Of a stretch of DNA of 64,000 nucleotides, positions 25,910 to 34,452 are shown one piece after another. The notes beneath the pieces were generated by a model. That model saw only the letters and a list, made by a program, of their open reading frames with translations. It was not told the DNA's origin and ran no database searches. The stretch is from Paracoccaceae bacterium (GTDB lineage: Bacteria; Pseudomonadota; Alphaproteobacteria; Rhodobacterales; Rhodobacteraceae), in assembly GCA_019429405.1 (NCBI GenBank), contig JAHYIZ010000008.1, forward strand, positions 19,328-83,327, read 5' to 3'. Position 1 is the stretch's first letter; every line of letters starts with the position of its first letter. A program made the translations under genes and the position numbers.

Positions 25910-27013
25910 TTACTGCACGTTGGCGCCAACTACGGCATCCCAACCCTTGGTGACCGCTTCCTTGTTGGCGGCCTGCTCGTCGAGCGTCGGGAAATAGGCG
26001 GCGGCGTAGTTTTCGGCAGGGGGCAGGGCGGCCATAAGTTCGGCCGGTATCTTGCCCGCCTCCGACATCGCGTTGAAGCGTGCCGGGTGGCAGTAGCCTT
26101 TCAACCAGAGGTTCTGGCCTTCATCCGAATAGATGTATTCCATCCAGAGTTTGGCGGCGTTCGGGTGCGGCGCATAGGCCGAGATCGCCTGCACATAGAC
26201 GCCCGCCAGCACGCCCGAAGCGGGAACAACCACGTCGACCGGCGGGTTGCCTTTCAGGTTGTCGCGCGCAGAAAGGGCGTTGTAGTCCCACATCAGCACG
26301 ATCGGCGTGGCGCCTTGGGCCAAGGTGCCCGCCTTGCCGATGACGGGAACGAAGTTGCCCGCCTTGTTCATCTCGGCAAAGAAGCCAAGGCCCTTTTCGC
26401 CAGATTCCTTGCCCGCCGCGCCGCCAGCGGCGAGGCCCGCGCCCAGCACAGCCAGAATCGCCTGGTTCGAGGCACGCGGGTCGCCCGCCAGCGCCACCGA
26501 AGCCTTGTATTCGGGCTTCAGAAGGTCGGCCCAGTCTGTCGGCACCGTGTCGACCAGATCCTTGTTCACCATGAACGACATCACGCCGTAATAATCGCCA
26601 TACCAGTAGCCGTCAGCATCCTTGATGCTGTCGGGGATCTCGTCCCAGGTGGCAACCTTGTAAGGCTGGACGAGGCCTTCCTCCTTGGCAGCCGGGCCAA
26701 AGGCCAGACCCACGTCGATCACGTCGGGTGCCTGCGGGCCCATGTTGCCCTTGTTGGCGCGAATCGCCTCGACCTCATCGGCCGAACCCGCATCGGGGTT
26801 CAGCTCGTTCACGGTGATCCAGGGGTATTTGGCCTTGAAGCCCGCGATCACGTCGCCGTAGCCACACCAGTCATGCGGCAGCGCGATAGTGGTCAGCATG
26901 CCTTCGACCTTGGCCGCCGCTTCGAGCGCAGCCAGATCTTGTGCGTGCACAAGCGCGGTGGTGGACAAAAGCGCGGCAGCGCCGGCAAGCCAGTGCATCG
27001 GTTTCTTCGTCAT
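25910..27013 (-). CDS. ABC transporter periplasmic substrate-binding protein, family 1
   Basis: A 367-residue exported solute-binding protein with a Sec signal peptide (MTKKPMHWLAGAAALLSTTALVHAQ). Two-lobed binding-protein sequence follows, including YYGVMSFMVNKDLV and HPNAAKLWMEYIYSDEGQNLW, typical of the Fe3+/polyamine/thiamine/2-aminoethylphosphonate group. The ligand cannot be told from sequence. GGGGAG is about ten bases before the ATG at 27013 but only one base before an ATG at 27022, so the inner start is chosen. It is the first gene of the four-gene importer operon. Confidence 0.9.
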   Translation of the reverse strand: MTKKPMHWLAGAAALLSTTALVHAQDLAALEAAAKVEGMLTTIALPHDWCGYGDVIAGFKAKYPWITVNELNPDAGSADEVEAIRANKGNMGPQAPDVIDVGLAFGPAAKEEGLVQPYKVATWDEIPDSIKDADGYWYGDYYGVMSFMVNKDLVDTVPTDWADLLKPEYKASVALAGDPRASNQAILAVLGAGLAAGGAAGKESGEKGLGFFAEMNKAGNFVPVIGKAGTLAQGATPIVLMWDYNALSARDNLKGNPPVDVVVPASGVLAGVYVQAISAYAPHPNAAKLWMEYIYSDEGQNLWLKGYCHPARFNAMSEAGKIPAELMAALPPAENYAAAYFPTLDEQAANKEAVTKGWDAVVGANVQ

Positions 27014-27311
27014 GTCAGACATTCTCCCCGTTTATTGATGTCAGGGCCCGGATGGGCACATGACTGCAATAGGCGCCATTTGTGACGTTCCAACGACGCC
27101 GCGCCTTCGCTGGCGCCAGATTTGCCCCGAATCGCCGCGCATGCAACAAATCTGTTACGTTTCCCCGACGTTACTTTTGCAGCGCTTTGGCGCAGCACCC
27201 GCGCGGCGGCCTGCTTGTCGTTCGATTCCAAGCCGTTATGGCCGGGTGCCGGGGTCGGGCTTTAAGTGGCGCGGGCAAGCGGCTAGGCTGGCGCCAAACG
27301 GGAGGGGCGGC

Positions 27312-28166
27312 ATGAAACTGGTTCGATACGGCGCGGCAGGGGCGGAACGGCCGGGCATTCTCGATGAAGGCGGGCGGGTGCGCGACCTGACCGGCGTGGT
27401 GGGCGACATCGCCGGGGCAGCGCTGCTGCCCGAGGCGCTGGCGCGGATCGCGTCGCTTGCCCCCGAAAGCCTGCCTCTGGTCTCGGGGGTGCCGCAGGCA
27501 GGTCTGCGACTGGGGCCTTGCGTGGGCGCGGTGGGCAAATTTGTCTGCATCGGCCTCAACTACGCCGACCACGCGGCAGAATCGGGCCTGCCGGTGCCCG
27601 CCGAGCCGATCATCTTCAACAAATGGACCAGCGCCATCTGCGGCCCCGACGATGGCGTGGTGCTGCCGCGCGGGTCAGAAAAAACCGACTGGGAGGTAGA
27701 GCTTGGCGTGGTGATCGGGCGCGGCGGCAGCTATATCGCGCAGGCCGACGCGCTGGCACATGTCGCGGGCTATTGCGTCGTCAATGACATCAGCGAGCGC
27801 GACTATCAGATGAACCGCGGCGGCACCTGGGACAAGGGCAAGGGCTGCGACACATTCGGCCCGATCGGCCCCTGGCTGGTAACGCCGGATGAGCTGCCAG
27901 ACCCGCAGGCGCTGCGCTTGTGGCTGGAGCTCGACGGGATCATGCGCCAGAACGGCAGCACCGCGACCATGGTGTTCGGCGTGGCAGAACTGATCGCCTA
28001 TGTCAGCCGGTTCATGTCGCTGCAACCGGGCGACGTCATCGCCACCGGCACCCCGCCCGGTGTCGGCATGGGGCAAAAGCCGCCGGTCTATCTGCGCGCG
28101 GGGCAGGTCATGCGGCTTGGCATCGAGGGGCTTGGCACCCAGACCCAAACCGTGCGGCAAGGCTGA
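27312..28166 (+). CDS. Fumarylacetoacetate hydrolase-family protein
   Basis: A 284-residue FAH-fold enzyme. Conserved blocks are IGLNYADHAAESG, EPIIFNKWTSAICGP, DWEVELGVVIGR (metal-binding Glu residues), NDISERDYQMNRGGTWDKGK and GDVIATGTPPGVGMGQKPP. Family members hydrolyse or decarboxylate 2,4-dioxo acids in aromatic, fucose or ureide catabolism (ureidoglycolate lyase, fumarylpyruvate hydrolase, 2,4-diketo-3-deoxy-L-fuconate hydrolase). The substrate is not decidable here. The ATG at 27312 follows GGGAGGGGCGG. It ends two bases before the ModE gene, so the two are probably cotranscribed, although no catabolic partner is adjacent. Confidence 0.88.
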   Translation: MKLVRYGAAGAERPGILDEGGRVRDLTGVVGDIAGAALLPEALARIASLAPESLPLVSGVPQAGLRLGPCVGAVGKFVCIGLNYADHAAESGLPVPAEPIIFNKWTSAICGPDDGVVLPRGSEKTDWEVELGVVIGRGGSYIAQADALAHVAGYCVVNDISERDYQMNRGGTWDKGKGCDTFGPIGPWLVTPDELPDPQALRLWLELDGIMRQNGSTATMVFGVAELIAYVSRFMSLQPGDVIATGTPPGVGMGQKPPVYLRAGQVMRLGIEGLGTQTQTVRQG

Positions 28167-28167
28167 C

Positions 28168-28536
28168 ATGGCGCCCCGGCTGCGCCTGCGGCTGCGCTTT
28201 GACGACGGCGCCTATATCGGCCCCGGCAAGGCCGATCTGCTGGCGCTGATCGCCGAAACCGGCTCGATTTCCGCTGCCGCGGCACGCATGGGCATGAGCT
28301 ACAAGCGCGCCTGGTCACTGGTTGAGGTGCTCAACGCGATGTTCGCGGCCCCGCTGGTGGCATCGGTGCGGGGCGGCGCCCACGGCGGCGGCGCACATCT
28401 GACCGAGACCGGGAAAGCGGTGCTGGCCACCTATGGCGCAATGCAAGCCAATGCCGACGCCGCAGCCGCCACTGACATCGCCAAGCTTCTCGCACTGCGC
28501 GCCCTCGCCTCGCGCACCTGCGGTTCTTCTTCGTAA
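28168..28536 (+). CDS. Single-domain ModE-type winged-helix regulator
   Basis: A 122-residue protein corresponding to the N-terminal DNA-binding domain of ModE. It contains LLALIAETGSISAAAARMGM and SYKRAWSLVEVLN (helix-turn-helix about residues 25-56), with no C-terminal molybdate-binding MOP repeats. Such short forms occur in alphaproteobacteria. How it senses molybdate, if it does, is unclear. It lies just before the candidate Mo-box and modABC, so regulation of those genes is the natural inference. Confidence 0.85.
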   Translation: MAPRLRLRLRFDDGAYIGPGKADLLALIAETGSISAAAARMGMSYKRAWSLVEVLNAMFAAPLVASVRGGAHGGGAHLTETGKAVLATYGAMQANADAAAATDIAKLLALRALASRTCGSSS

Positions 28537-28616
28537 AAATACCCTCGGGGGGAAGGCACGGGCGGCCCCGTTCAGGGGCCGCCCGTGCCGCGGGGGGCAG
28601 AAAGCCCCCCGCCCTA
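28524..28616 (+). repeat. Intergenic hairpin repeat, copy B
   Basis: TTCTTCTTCG, then AAAAATACCCTCGGGGGG, then a different and longer stem: GCACGGGCGGCCCC / GGGGCCGCCCGTGC. A GGGGGGC...GCCCCCC pair follows. The head matches copies A and C; the stem differs. It starts inside the last codons of the ModE gene and probably ends that transcript ahead of modABC. Confidence 0.75.
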
Positions 28617-28663
28617 GCCGCCGCACCTGCCGGCGCCATTTGCTCTTGCGCGGCGATCGGGCC

Positions 28664-28689
28664 TCGTTATGTTTGGCGGGAAATAACGA
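28664..28689 (+). promoter_or_regulatory. Candidate Mo-box (ModE operator) upstream of modA
   Basis: A perfect inverted repeat TCGTTAT (28664-28670) and ATAACGA (28683-28689) with a 12-base spacer. It closely matches, from memory, the CGTTAT-N12-ATAACG arrangement at the E. coli modA operator. It ends 11 bases before the chosen modA start. A weak promoter TTGCGC (28646) and TTATGT (28668) would place the -10 inside the left arm, which fits repression. Confidence 0.7.
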
Positions 28690-28700
28690 TGGAGGACATC

Positions 28701-29441
28701 ATGCTGCGCGCGCCCTTGATTGCGCTGCTTTTCTGCGCCACCCCGGCAGCGGGCGAAATGGCACTTGTGGCGGTGGCGGCGAACTATGCCGGTGCTGCCG
28801 AGGCGCAGGCACAGGCCTTTGCCGCCGCAAGCGGGCATCAGATCACCCTGACCACCGGTTCGACCGGCAAGCTTTACGCGCAGATCGGTGCCGGCGCCCC
28901 CTTTGATGTGCTGCTGTCGGCTGATGCCGCCACCCCGGCGCGGCTTGAGGCCGAGGGCGCGGCGGTGGCGGGCACGCGCTTTACCTATGCGCTGGGGGCG
29001 CTGGTGCTCTGGTCGCCTGACCACGCGCTGATCGGCGCCGACCCGGTGGCAGCGCTTGCCAGCCCCGACCTGCGCCACCTCGCCATCGCCAACCCCGCGC
29101 TTGCCCCCTATGGCGTGGCGGCAGAGCAGACGCTCGAGGCGCTGGGGTTGTGGCAGCAAGTGCAAGGGCGGCTGGTGATGGGCGAAAACATCGGCCAGAC
29201 CTACGCCATGGTGGCAAGTGGCGCCGCCAGCGCGGGGTTCGTGGCACTGTCGGCGGTGGTGTCGGAAGACCAAGGCAGCCGCTGGCTGGTGCCGCAAGAG
29301 CTGTTCCAGCCAATCCAGCAGGATGCGGTGCTGCTGCGCCACGGCGCCAACAACGCGGCGGCACGCGGGTTTCTCGACTGGCTGAAAACACCTCAGGCGC
29401 AGACGATCAGCGCCAGCTTTGGCTACGCGGCCTTGCCGTGA
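28701..29441 (+). CDS. modA: Molybdate ABC transporter substrate-binding protein
   Basis: A 246-residue periplasmic binding protein with a signal peptide (MLRAPLIALLFCATPAAGEM). Typical ModA blocks follow: VAVAANYAGAAEAQAQAF, TLTTGSTGKLYAQIGAGAPFDVLLSADAA split across lines, and ANPALAPYGVAAEQTLEALG. The ATG at 28701 is chosen because GGAGG (28691-28695) lies six bases before it; an ATG at 28689 would place that site inside the gene. It overlaps modB by four bases (GTGA). Confidence 0.92.
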   Translation: MLRAPLIALLFCATPAAGEMALVAVAANYAGAAEAQAQAFAAASGHQITLTTGSTGKLYAQIGAGAPFDVLLSADAATPARLEAEGAAVAGTRFTYALGALVLWSPDHALIGADPVAALASPDLRHLAIANPALAPYGVAAEQTLEALGLWQQVQGRLVMGENIGQTYAMVASGAASAGFVALSAVVSEDQGSRWLVPQELFQPIQQDAVLLRHGANNAAARGFLDWLKTPQAQTISASFGYAALP

Positions 29442-30118
29442 CCCTGCCCGAGCTTGGCCCGCTCTGGCTGACATTGCAGCTTGGTCTGGTGGTAACGCTG
29501 GCGTTGCTGGCACTGGCGCTGCCGCTGGCGTGGTGGCTGGCGCACACCCGCACGCGCGCAAAGCCGCTGGTCGAGGCCGTCACCGCGCTGCCGCTGGTGC
29601 TGCCGCCGACGGTGCTGGGGTTCTACCTGCTGATCACTTTCTCGCCCCGCGCGCCCTTCGGCGGGGCCTATCTTGCCCTCACCGGCGAGACGCTGACCTT
29701 TTCCTTTACCGGGCTGGTTCTGGCCTCAATGGTCTATTCGCTGCCCTTCGCCGTGCAGCCCCTGCAGGCCGCGTTCGAGACGCTGGGCCGCGCGCCGATG
29801 GAGGCGGCGGCCTGCCTGCGCGCGCGACCGCTCGACCGCTTTTTCACCGTAGCACTGCCGCTTTCAGCGCGCGGCGTGCTGACGGCAACGGTGCTGACCT
29901 TCGCGCATACGCTGGGCGAGTTTGGCGTGGTGCTGATGGTGGGGGGCAACATTCCGGGCCGCACCAAGGTGATCTCGATTGCCATTTACGAGCATGTCGA
30001 GACGATCCGGCTGGCCGAGGCACACGCGCTTTCGGCGCTGATGCTGGTGGCCTCGTTTGCGATGCTGCTGGCGGTCTACAGCCTCAACCGCCGCTTTCCG
30101 CAGGGCTGGGGGGCGTGA
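29438..30118 (+). CDS. modB: Molybdate ABC transporter permease
   Basis: A 226-residue inner-membrane permease with about five helices. It carries the ModB-type sequence TALPLVLPPTVLGFYLL and the EAA-like loop ETLGRAPMEAAACLRARP, plus FAHTLGEFGVVLMVGGNIPG. It starts with GTG at 29438, overlapping the modA stop. The frame is open upstream but is not protein-like there. Its stop overlaps the modC ATG (TGATG), so modABC is one tightly coupled operon. Confidence 0.93.
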   Translation: MTLPELGPLWLTLQLGLVVTLALLALALPLAWWLAHTRTRAKPLVEAVTALPLVLPPTVLGFYLLITFSPRAPFGGAYLALTGETLTFSFTGLVLASMVYSLPFAVQPLQAAFETLGRAPMEAAACLRARPLDRFFTVALPLSARGVLTATVLTFAHTLGEFGVVLMVGGNIPGRTKVISIAIYEHVETIRLAEAHALSALMLVASFAMLLAVYSLNRRFPQGWGA

Positions 30119-31224
30119 TGCTGGCGCTGGATGTGCAGCTTGCGCGGCCCGGTTTTGCCTTGCGGGTGACGCAGGAATTCGCGCCCGAGGGGGTAACGGC
30201 TGTTTTCGGGCCTTCGGGGGCAGGCAAATCAACGCTGCTGCGCCTGATCGCGGGGCTGGAGCGGGGCGCCGCTGGCCACGTGCAGTTTGGCGGCGAGGTT
30301 TGGCAGGCGCCGGGGGTGTTTGTGCCGCCCGAGGCGCGCGGCGTGGGCTATGTGTTTCAGGACGCGCGGCTTTTTGCGCATCTGAGCGTGGCGGGCAACC
30401 TGCGCTTTGCCGACCGGCGGGCGCGTGGCCTGCCGGGGCCGAGCCGGGGCGAGGTGGTCGAGATGCTCGACCTTGCGCCGCTTTTGGGGCGCCGGGTTGG
30501 CGGTCTGTCGGGCGGCGAGCGCCAGCGCGTTGCAATTGGCCGCGCGCTGCTGGGCCGACCGCGCCTGATGCTTCTGGATGAGCCGCTGGCGGCCCTCGAT
30601 GCGGCGCGCAAGGCCGAGATCTTACCCTATCTGGAGCGTCTTTGCACGCTGCATGGGTTGCCGGTTCTTTACGTCAGCCACGATCTTGCCGAGCTTGCGC
30701 GGCTGGCGCATCGGGTGGTGGTGCTGGCGGCGGGCAGGGTGGCGGCGGCGGGGCCGCTGGCCGAGGTGCTGGCCGACCCGGCGCTGGCCGGGGTGCTGGG
30801 GCCGCGCGGGGCGGGGGCGATGCTGGCGGCGACAGTTGCGGCGCATCATCCGGGCGACGGGTTGAGCGAGCTTGCGCATCCGGCGGGGCGGCTGTTCGTG
30901 CCGCTGATCGCGGCGGCAATCGGTGCGCGCGTCAGGCTGCGCTTCGCGGCGGAAGACGTGATGCTGGCGCGGGTGCGGCCCGACGCGATTTCGGCGCTGA
31001 ACATCCTGCCCGCCACCATCACCGCGCTGGCAGAGGCACCGGGGGGCGTGGCGGTGGGCCTGCGGATCGGCCCGGACGCCGCACAGGCACGCATCACACA
31101 GCGTTCTGCCCGCGCGCTGGCGCTGGAACCGGGGGCGCAGGTCTTTGCGATCCTGAAAACCGTCGCATTCGCGCGCGACGATCTTGGGGCAGCGGCGAGG
31201 CTGGACAGCCACCCCGCGCCCTAA
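30118..31224 (+). CDS. modC: Molybdate ABC transporter ATP-binding protein
   Basis: A 368-residue ATPase with Walker A GPSGAGKST (about 31-39), signature LSGGERQRVAIGRALL and Walker B LMLLDEPLAALD. After about residue 290 it has a C-terminal MOP/TOBE domain (RPDAISALNILPATITAL) that binds molybdate and can tune activity. It completes the ModABC importer that supplies molybdenum for molybdoenzymes, which could include nitrate reductase in a denitrifier. The TRAP transporter gene begins 34 bases later and might share the transcript. Confidence 0.93.
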   Translation: MLALDVQLARPGFALRVTQEFAPEGVTAVFGPSGAGKSTLLRLIAGLERGAAGHVQFGGEVWQAPGVFVPPEARGVGYVFQDARLFAHLSVAGNLRFADRRARGLPGPSRGEVVEMLDLAPLLGRRVGGLSGGERQRVAIGRALLGRPRLMLLDEPLAALDAARKAEILPYLERLCTLHGLPVLYVSHDLAELARLAHRVVVLAAGRVAAAGPLAEVLADPALAGVLGPRGAGAMLAATVAAHHPGDGLSELAHPAGRLFVPLIAAAIGARVRLRFAAEDVMLARVRPDAISALNILPATITALAEAPGGVAVGLRIGPDAAQARITQRSARALALEPGAQVFAILKTVAFARDDLGAAARLDSHPAP

Positions 31225-31258
31225 CATAGTGCGCGCGATCAGCCCGAGGAGACCGCCG

Positions 31259-32278
31259 ATGTTTGCCCGCCCGCTTGCCGCCCTTGCCCTGCTCTTTGCC
31301 CTCGCCGGCCCTGCGCCCGCGCAGCAGGTGACGCTGCGGTTGCACCAGTTCCTGCCCGCGCAGAGTTTCGTGCCCGCCAACATTCTCGACCCATGGGCCG
31401 ACCGAATCGAGGCCGAGTCGGGCGGGCGCATCACGATCGAGCGGTTCGCGTCAATGCAGCTTGGCGGCAAGCCCGCCGATCTGGTCGATCAGCTGGTCGA
31501 TGGCGTGGTCGATATCATCTGGACCTTGCCGGGCTATACGCCGGGGCGGTTTCCGCGCAGCGAGGCATTTGAACTGCCGTTCCTCGTGGCCGATGCTGAA
31601 GGCGCCAGCCGGGCCTTTTGGGAGGTCGCGCAGGCAGAGATGTTCCCTACCGATTTCAAGGGCATGCACATTCTGGGCACATGGGTGCACGGGCCGGGGG
31701 TGATCCATTCGGCGCGCCCGGTGCTGCGGCTGGAGGATATGGCGGGGCTGAAGCTGCGCGCGCCGTCGCGCATTACCGCGCAGCTGCTGGAAGGGCTGGG
31801 GGCTGCGGCACTGGGCATGGCAGTGCCGGCGGTGCCCGAAGCGCTGTCGCGCGGCGTGATCGATGGCACCTTGCTGCCATGGGAGGTGACAAGCTCGATC
31901 CGCGCGGCGGAGCTGGTGCACAACCACACCGAGTTTCCGGGGCGCGCGGTCTATGTCGCGACCTTCATTCTGGCGATGAACGCCGAGCGCTATGCGGGCC
32001 TTCCCGCCGATCTGCGTGCTATCATCGACACGGCATCGGGGCCGGAGTTTTCGGCCAACGCGGGGCGGCTGCAACAGGGCGCCGATGCCCCGATGCGGGC
32101 CGAAGCGGTGGCAATGGGCAACACCGTGGTAACGCTGGACGCGGCCGAGGCCGCGCGCTGGCAGGCGGCTGCTGACCCGGTGGTGGCGCAGTGGCTGGCC
32201 GACATGGCGGCGGCAGGAATTGACGGAGCGGGGCTGCTGGCGCGCGTCAAGGCGGCACTTGCGGCCAATGGTGGTTGA
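31259..32278 (+). CDS. TRAP transporter substrate-binding protein (DctP family)
   Basis: A 339-residue exported binding protein with signal peptide MFARPLAALALLFALAGPAPA. The DctP fold shows in LRLHQFLPAQSFVPANILDPW, DRIEAESGGRITIERF, DLVDQLVDGVVDIIWTLPGY and the ligand-lobe block LKLRAPSRI, where the Arg usually binds a carboxylate. CCGAGGAGACC before the ATG at 31259 supports this start over the longer frame. The substrate is probably an organic acid but cannot be named. It is followed by the DctQ and DctM partners. Confidence 0.92.
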   Translation: MFARPLAALALLFALAGPAPAQQVTLRLHQFLPAQSFVPANILDPWADRIEAESGGRITIERFASMQLGGKPADLVDQLVDGVVDIIWTLPGYTPGRFPRSEAFELPFLVADAEGASRAFWEVAQAEMFPTDFKGMHILGTWVHGPGVIHSARPVLRLEDMAGLKLRAPSRITAQLLEGLGAAALGMAVPAVPEALSRGVIDGTLLPWEVTSSIRAAELVHNHTEFPGRAVYVATFILAMNAERYAGLPADLRAIIDTASGPEFSANAGRLQQGADAPMRAEAVAMGNTVVTLDAAEAARWQAAADPVVAQWLADMAAAGIDGAGLLARVKAALAANGG

Positions 32279-32756
32279 GCGGCTGATGCACGGGCTGGCG
32301 CGGGGCATGGCGCTGGCGGGCGGCGCGGTGCTGCTGGCGCTGGTGGCGATGATCTGCGTCAGCGTGGTGGGCAACGCGCTGGCGCGGGCGGGGCTGGCGG
32401 GGTTCGGCCCGGTGCGGGCCGGGTATGAACTGGTCGAGCTGGGCATGGCCTTTGTGGTCTTTGCCTTTTTGCCACTGGCGCAGCTTGACCGGGCGCACGC
32501 CGCTGTCGAGGTCTTTACCGCACGGCTGCCCCGGCGCGCCAATTCGGCGCTGGCGCGGTTCTGGGCGGTCGCGATGGCGGCGGTAACGGCGCTTGTCGCG
32601 TGGCGGCTGGGCGTGGGTGCTTTGGCCAAGGCGCAGAGCGGCGAGACCACGTTTCTGCTCGCGATCCCGGTCTGGTGGGCCTATGCCGCGTGCTGCGTGG
32701 CCGCTGTGGCGGCGGCGCTGGTGACGGCGTGGGACGCAGCGCGGGCGCGCGCATGA
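32268..32756 (+). CDS. TRAP transporter small permease (DctQ family)
   Basis: A 162-residue protein with four predicted membrane helices (LALVAMICVSVVGNAL, LVELGMAFVVFAFLPLA, FWAVAMAAVTALVAW, VWWAYAACCVAAVAAALV), the DctQ layout. It overlaps the binding-protein gene by 11 bases and the large permease by four (ATGA). An internal ATG at 32286 is an alternative start. It links the binding protein to the large subunit in sodium- or proton-driven TRAP import. Confidence 0.88.
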   Translation: MVVERLMHGLARGMALAGGAVLLALVAMICVSVVGNALARAGLAGFGPVRAGYELVELGMAFVVFAFLPLAQLDRAHAAVEVFTARLPRRANSALARFWAVAMAAVTALVAWRLGVGALAKAQSGETTFLLAIPVWWAYAACCVAAVAAALVTAWDAARARA

Positions 32757-34057
32757 GCACGCTTGCGCTCGGCTTTGCCTCATTTCCGGTGCTGCTGGCA
32801 CTGATCTTTGCGCGCGCGCCGATCGGGCTGGCGATGTTCGCCGTGGGGGCGGCGGGGCTGACGCTGGCCACCGGCAGCCCGAACATGGTGCTGGCACGGC
32901 TGAAGACCGAAAGCTTTTCGACCTTTTCCAGCTACTCCCTCGCGGTCATCCCGATGTTCCTGCTGATGGGGCAGTTTGCCACCCGTGGCGGCATGAGCCG
33001 GGCACTGTTTCGCGCCGCCGAAGCCTGGGTGGGGCACTGGCGCGGCGGCTTGGCGATGGCATCGGTCGCGGCCTCGGCGGGGTTCGGGGCGATCTGCGGT
33101 TCATCGCTCGCCACCGCCGCGACGATGGGGCAAGTGGCGCTGCCCGAGTTGAAGCGCGCAGGCTATGCGGGCGGGTTTTCGGTGGCGACGCTGGCGGCGG
33201 GGGGCACACTGGGCATTCTCATTCCGCCGTCGGTGGTGCTGGTGATCTACGCGATCCTGACCGAAACCAATATCGCCCGGCTCTTTCTGGCGGCGCTGCT
33301 GCCGGGGCTGCTGGCGGCGGCGGGCTATGCGGTGGTGATTGCCCTTTATGTGCGCCGTCACCCCGAAGCGGCCGGGGTGCCGCAACCGCGTGGCGGGCGG
33401 GGCCGCGCGACGCTGACGCTCTGGCCGGTGGCGGCGATATTCGGGCTGGTGGTTGGCGGCATCTGGGGCGGCTGGTTCACCCCGACCGAAGGCGCTGCGG
33501 TGGGCGCCGCCGGCACCGGGCTGATGGCCTGGGCGGGCGGCGGGCTGGGCCGCGCCGGGCTGATCGAGGCGCTGCTGGAAACCGCGCGGGCCAGCGCGAT
33601 GATCTTTTTCATCCTGCTTGGCGCCGCGCTTTACAACGGTTTTCTGGCATTCGCGCGGGTGCCGCAGGAACTTTCGGCCTATGTCGTGGGGTTGGGGCTG
33701 GGGCCGTTCGCTGTGCTGGCGCTGATCCTTGTGTTCTACCTCGCGCTTGGCTGCGTGATGGACAGCCTTTCGATGATCTTGCTGACCGTGCCGATCTTCT
33801 GGCCCCTGGTCGCGGGCCTCGACTTTGGCCTTTCTGGCGCCGATCTGGCGGTCTGGTTCGGGGTGTTGGTGCTGATCGTGGTCGAGGTGGGGCTTGTGAC
33901 ACCCCCGGTCGGCATGAACCTGTTCGTGATCTCGGCGCTCGACCGCGAAACCCCGGCAAGCGCTGCCTATGGCCCGGTGCTGTGGTTCGTGGCATCCGAC
34001 CTTGCCCGCGTGCTGCTGCTGGTGGCGTTTCCGGGGATTGTGCTGTTCCTGCTTTAG
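32753..34057 (+). CDS. TRAP transporter large permease (DctM family)
   Basis: A 434-residue membrane protein with about twelve hydrophobic helices. DctM signatures include PMFLLMGQFATRGGMSRALF, GFGAICGSSLATAATMG, GGTLGILIPPSVVLVIYA and GLVTPPVGMNLFVISAL. It is the ion-coupled transport subunit of the TRAP system encoded by this gene and the two upstream. The length is normal, and the start overlaps the small permease stop. Confidence 0.93.
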   Translation: MSTLALGFASFPVLLALIFARAPIGLAMFAVGAAGLTLATGSPNMVLARLKTESFSTFSSYSLAVIPMFLLMGQFATRGGMSRALFRAAEAWVGHWRGGLAMASVAASAGFGAICGSSLATAATMGQVALPELKRAGYAGGFSVATLAAGGTLGILIPPSVVLVIYAILTETNIARLFLAALLPGLLAAAGYAVVIALYVRRHPEAAGVPQPRGGRGRATLTLWPVAAIFGLVVGGIWGGWFTPTEGAAVGAAGTGLMAWAGGGLGRAGLIEALLETARASAMIFFILLGAALYNGFLAFARVPQELSAYVVGLGLGPFAVLALILVFYLALGCVMDSLSMILLTVPIFWPLVAGLDFGLSGADLAVWFGVLVLIVVEVGLVTPPVGMNLFVISALDRETPASAAYGPVLWFVASDLARVLLLVAFPGIVLFLL

Positions 34058-34130
34058 CCGCCTGCCGCTTCGCGCCGCGTGACGCGGGCGGGCGGTTGTG
34101 GCAGGATGCAAGCAAAAGGAGGGCCACGCC

Positions 34131-34445
34131 ATGCAAATTTCCAAGGATTTCAAGGGTCAGACCGTGTTGACCACGTTCGAGATGACGCCCGGCACCGCCG
34201 ATGACCTGATGGATGCGTTGGCAGATGCCTACCACAAGTTCATCCGCCACCAACCCGGCTTCATTTCGGCCTCGCTGCACATGAATGATGCGCAGACCCG
34301 CATTGCCAACTACAGCCAGTGGCAGAAGCGCGAAGATTTTATGGCGATGCTGCGCACCGCCGAAATGCGCGAACGCAACCGCCACATCGCCACGCTTTGC
34401 CGCAGCTTTGAACCGGTGATGTATGAGGTCATGGAGGTGCTGTAG
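34131..34445 (+). CDS. Antibiotic biosynthesis monooxygenase (ABM) domain protein
   Basis: A 104-residue ferredoxin-like-fold protein of the ABM superfamily: VLTTFEMTPGTADDLMDALADAY split across strands, RHQPGFISASLHM, TRIANYSQWQKREDF. ABM proteins include quinol monooxygenases and heme-degrading enzymes, but most small ones are uncharacterised. AAAGGAGGG lies about eight bases before the ATG at 34131. It is between the TRAP operon and a leftward exported protein, with no clear pathway link. Confidence 0.85.
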   Translation: MQISKDFKGQTVLTTFEMTPGTADDLMDALADAYHKFIRHQPGFISASLHMNDAQTRIANYSQWQKREDFMAMLRTAEMRERNRHIATLCRSFEPVMYEVMEVL

Positions 34446-34452
34446 GACGCCC

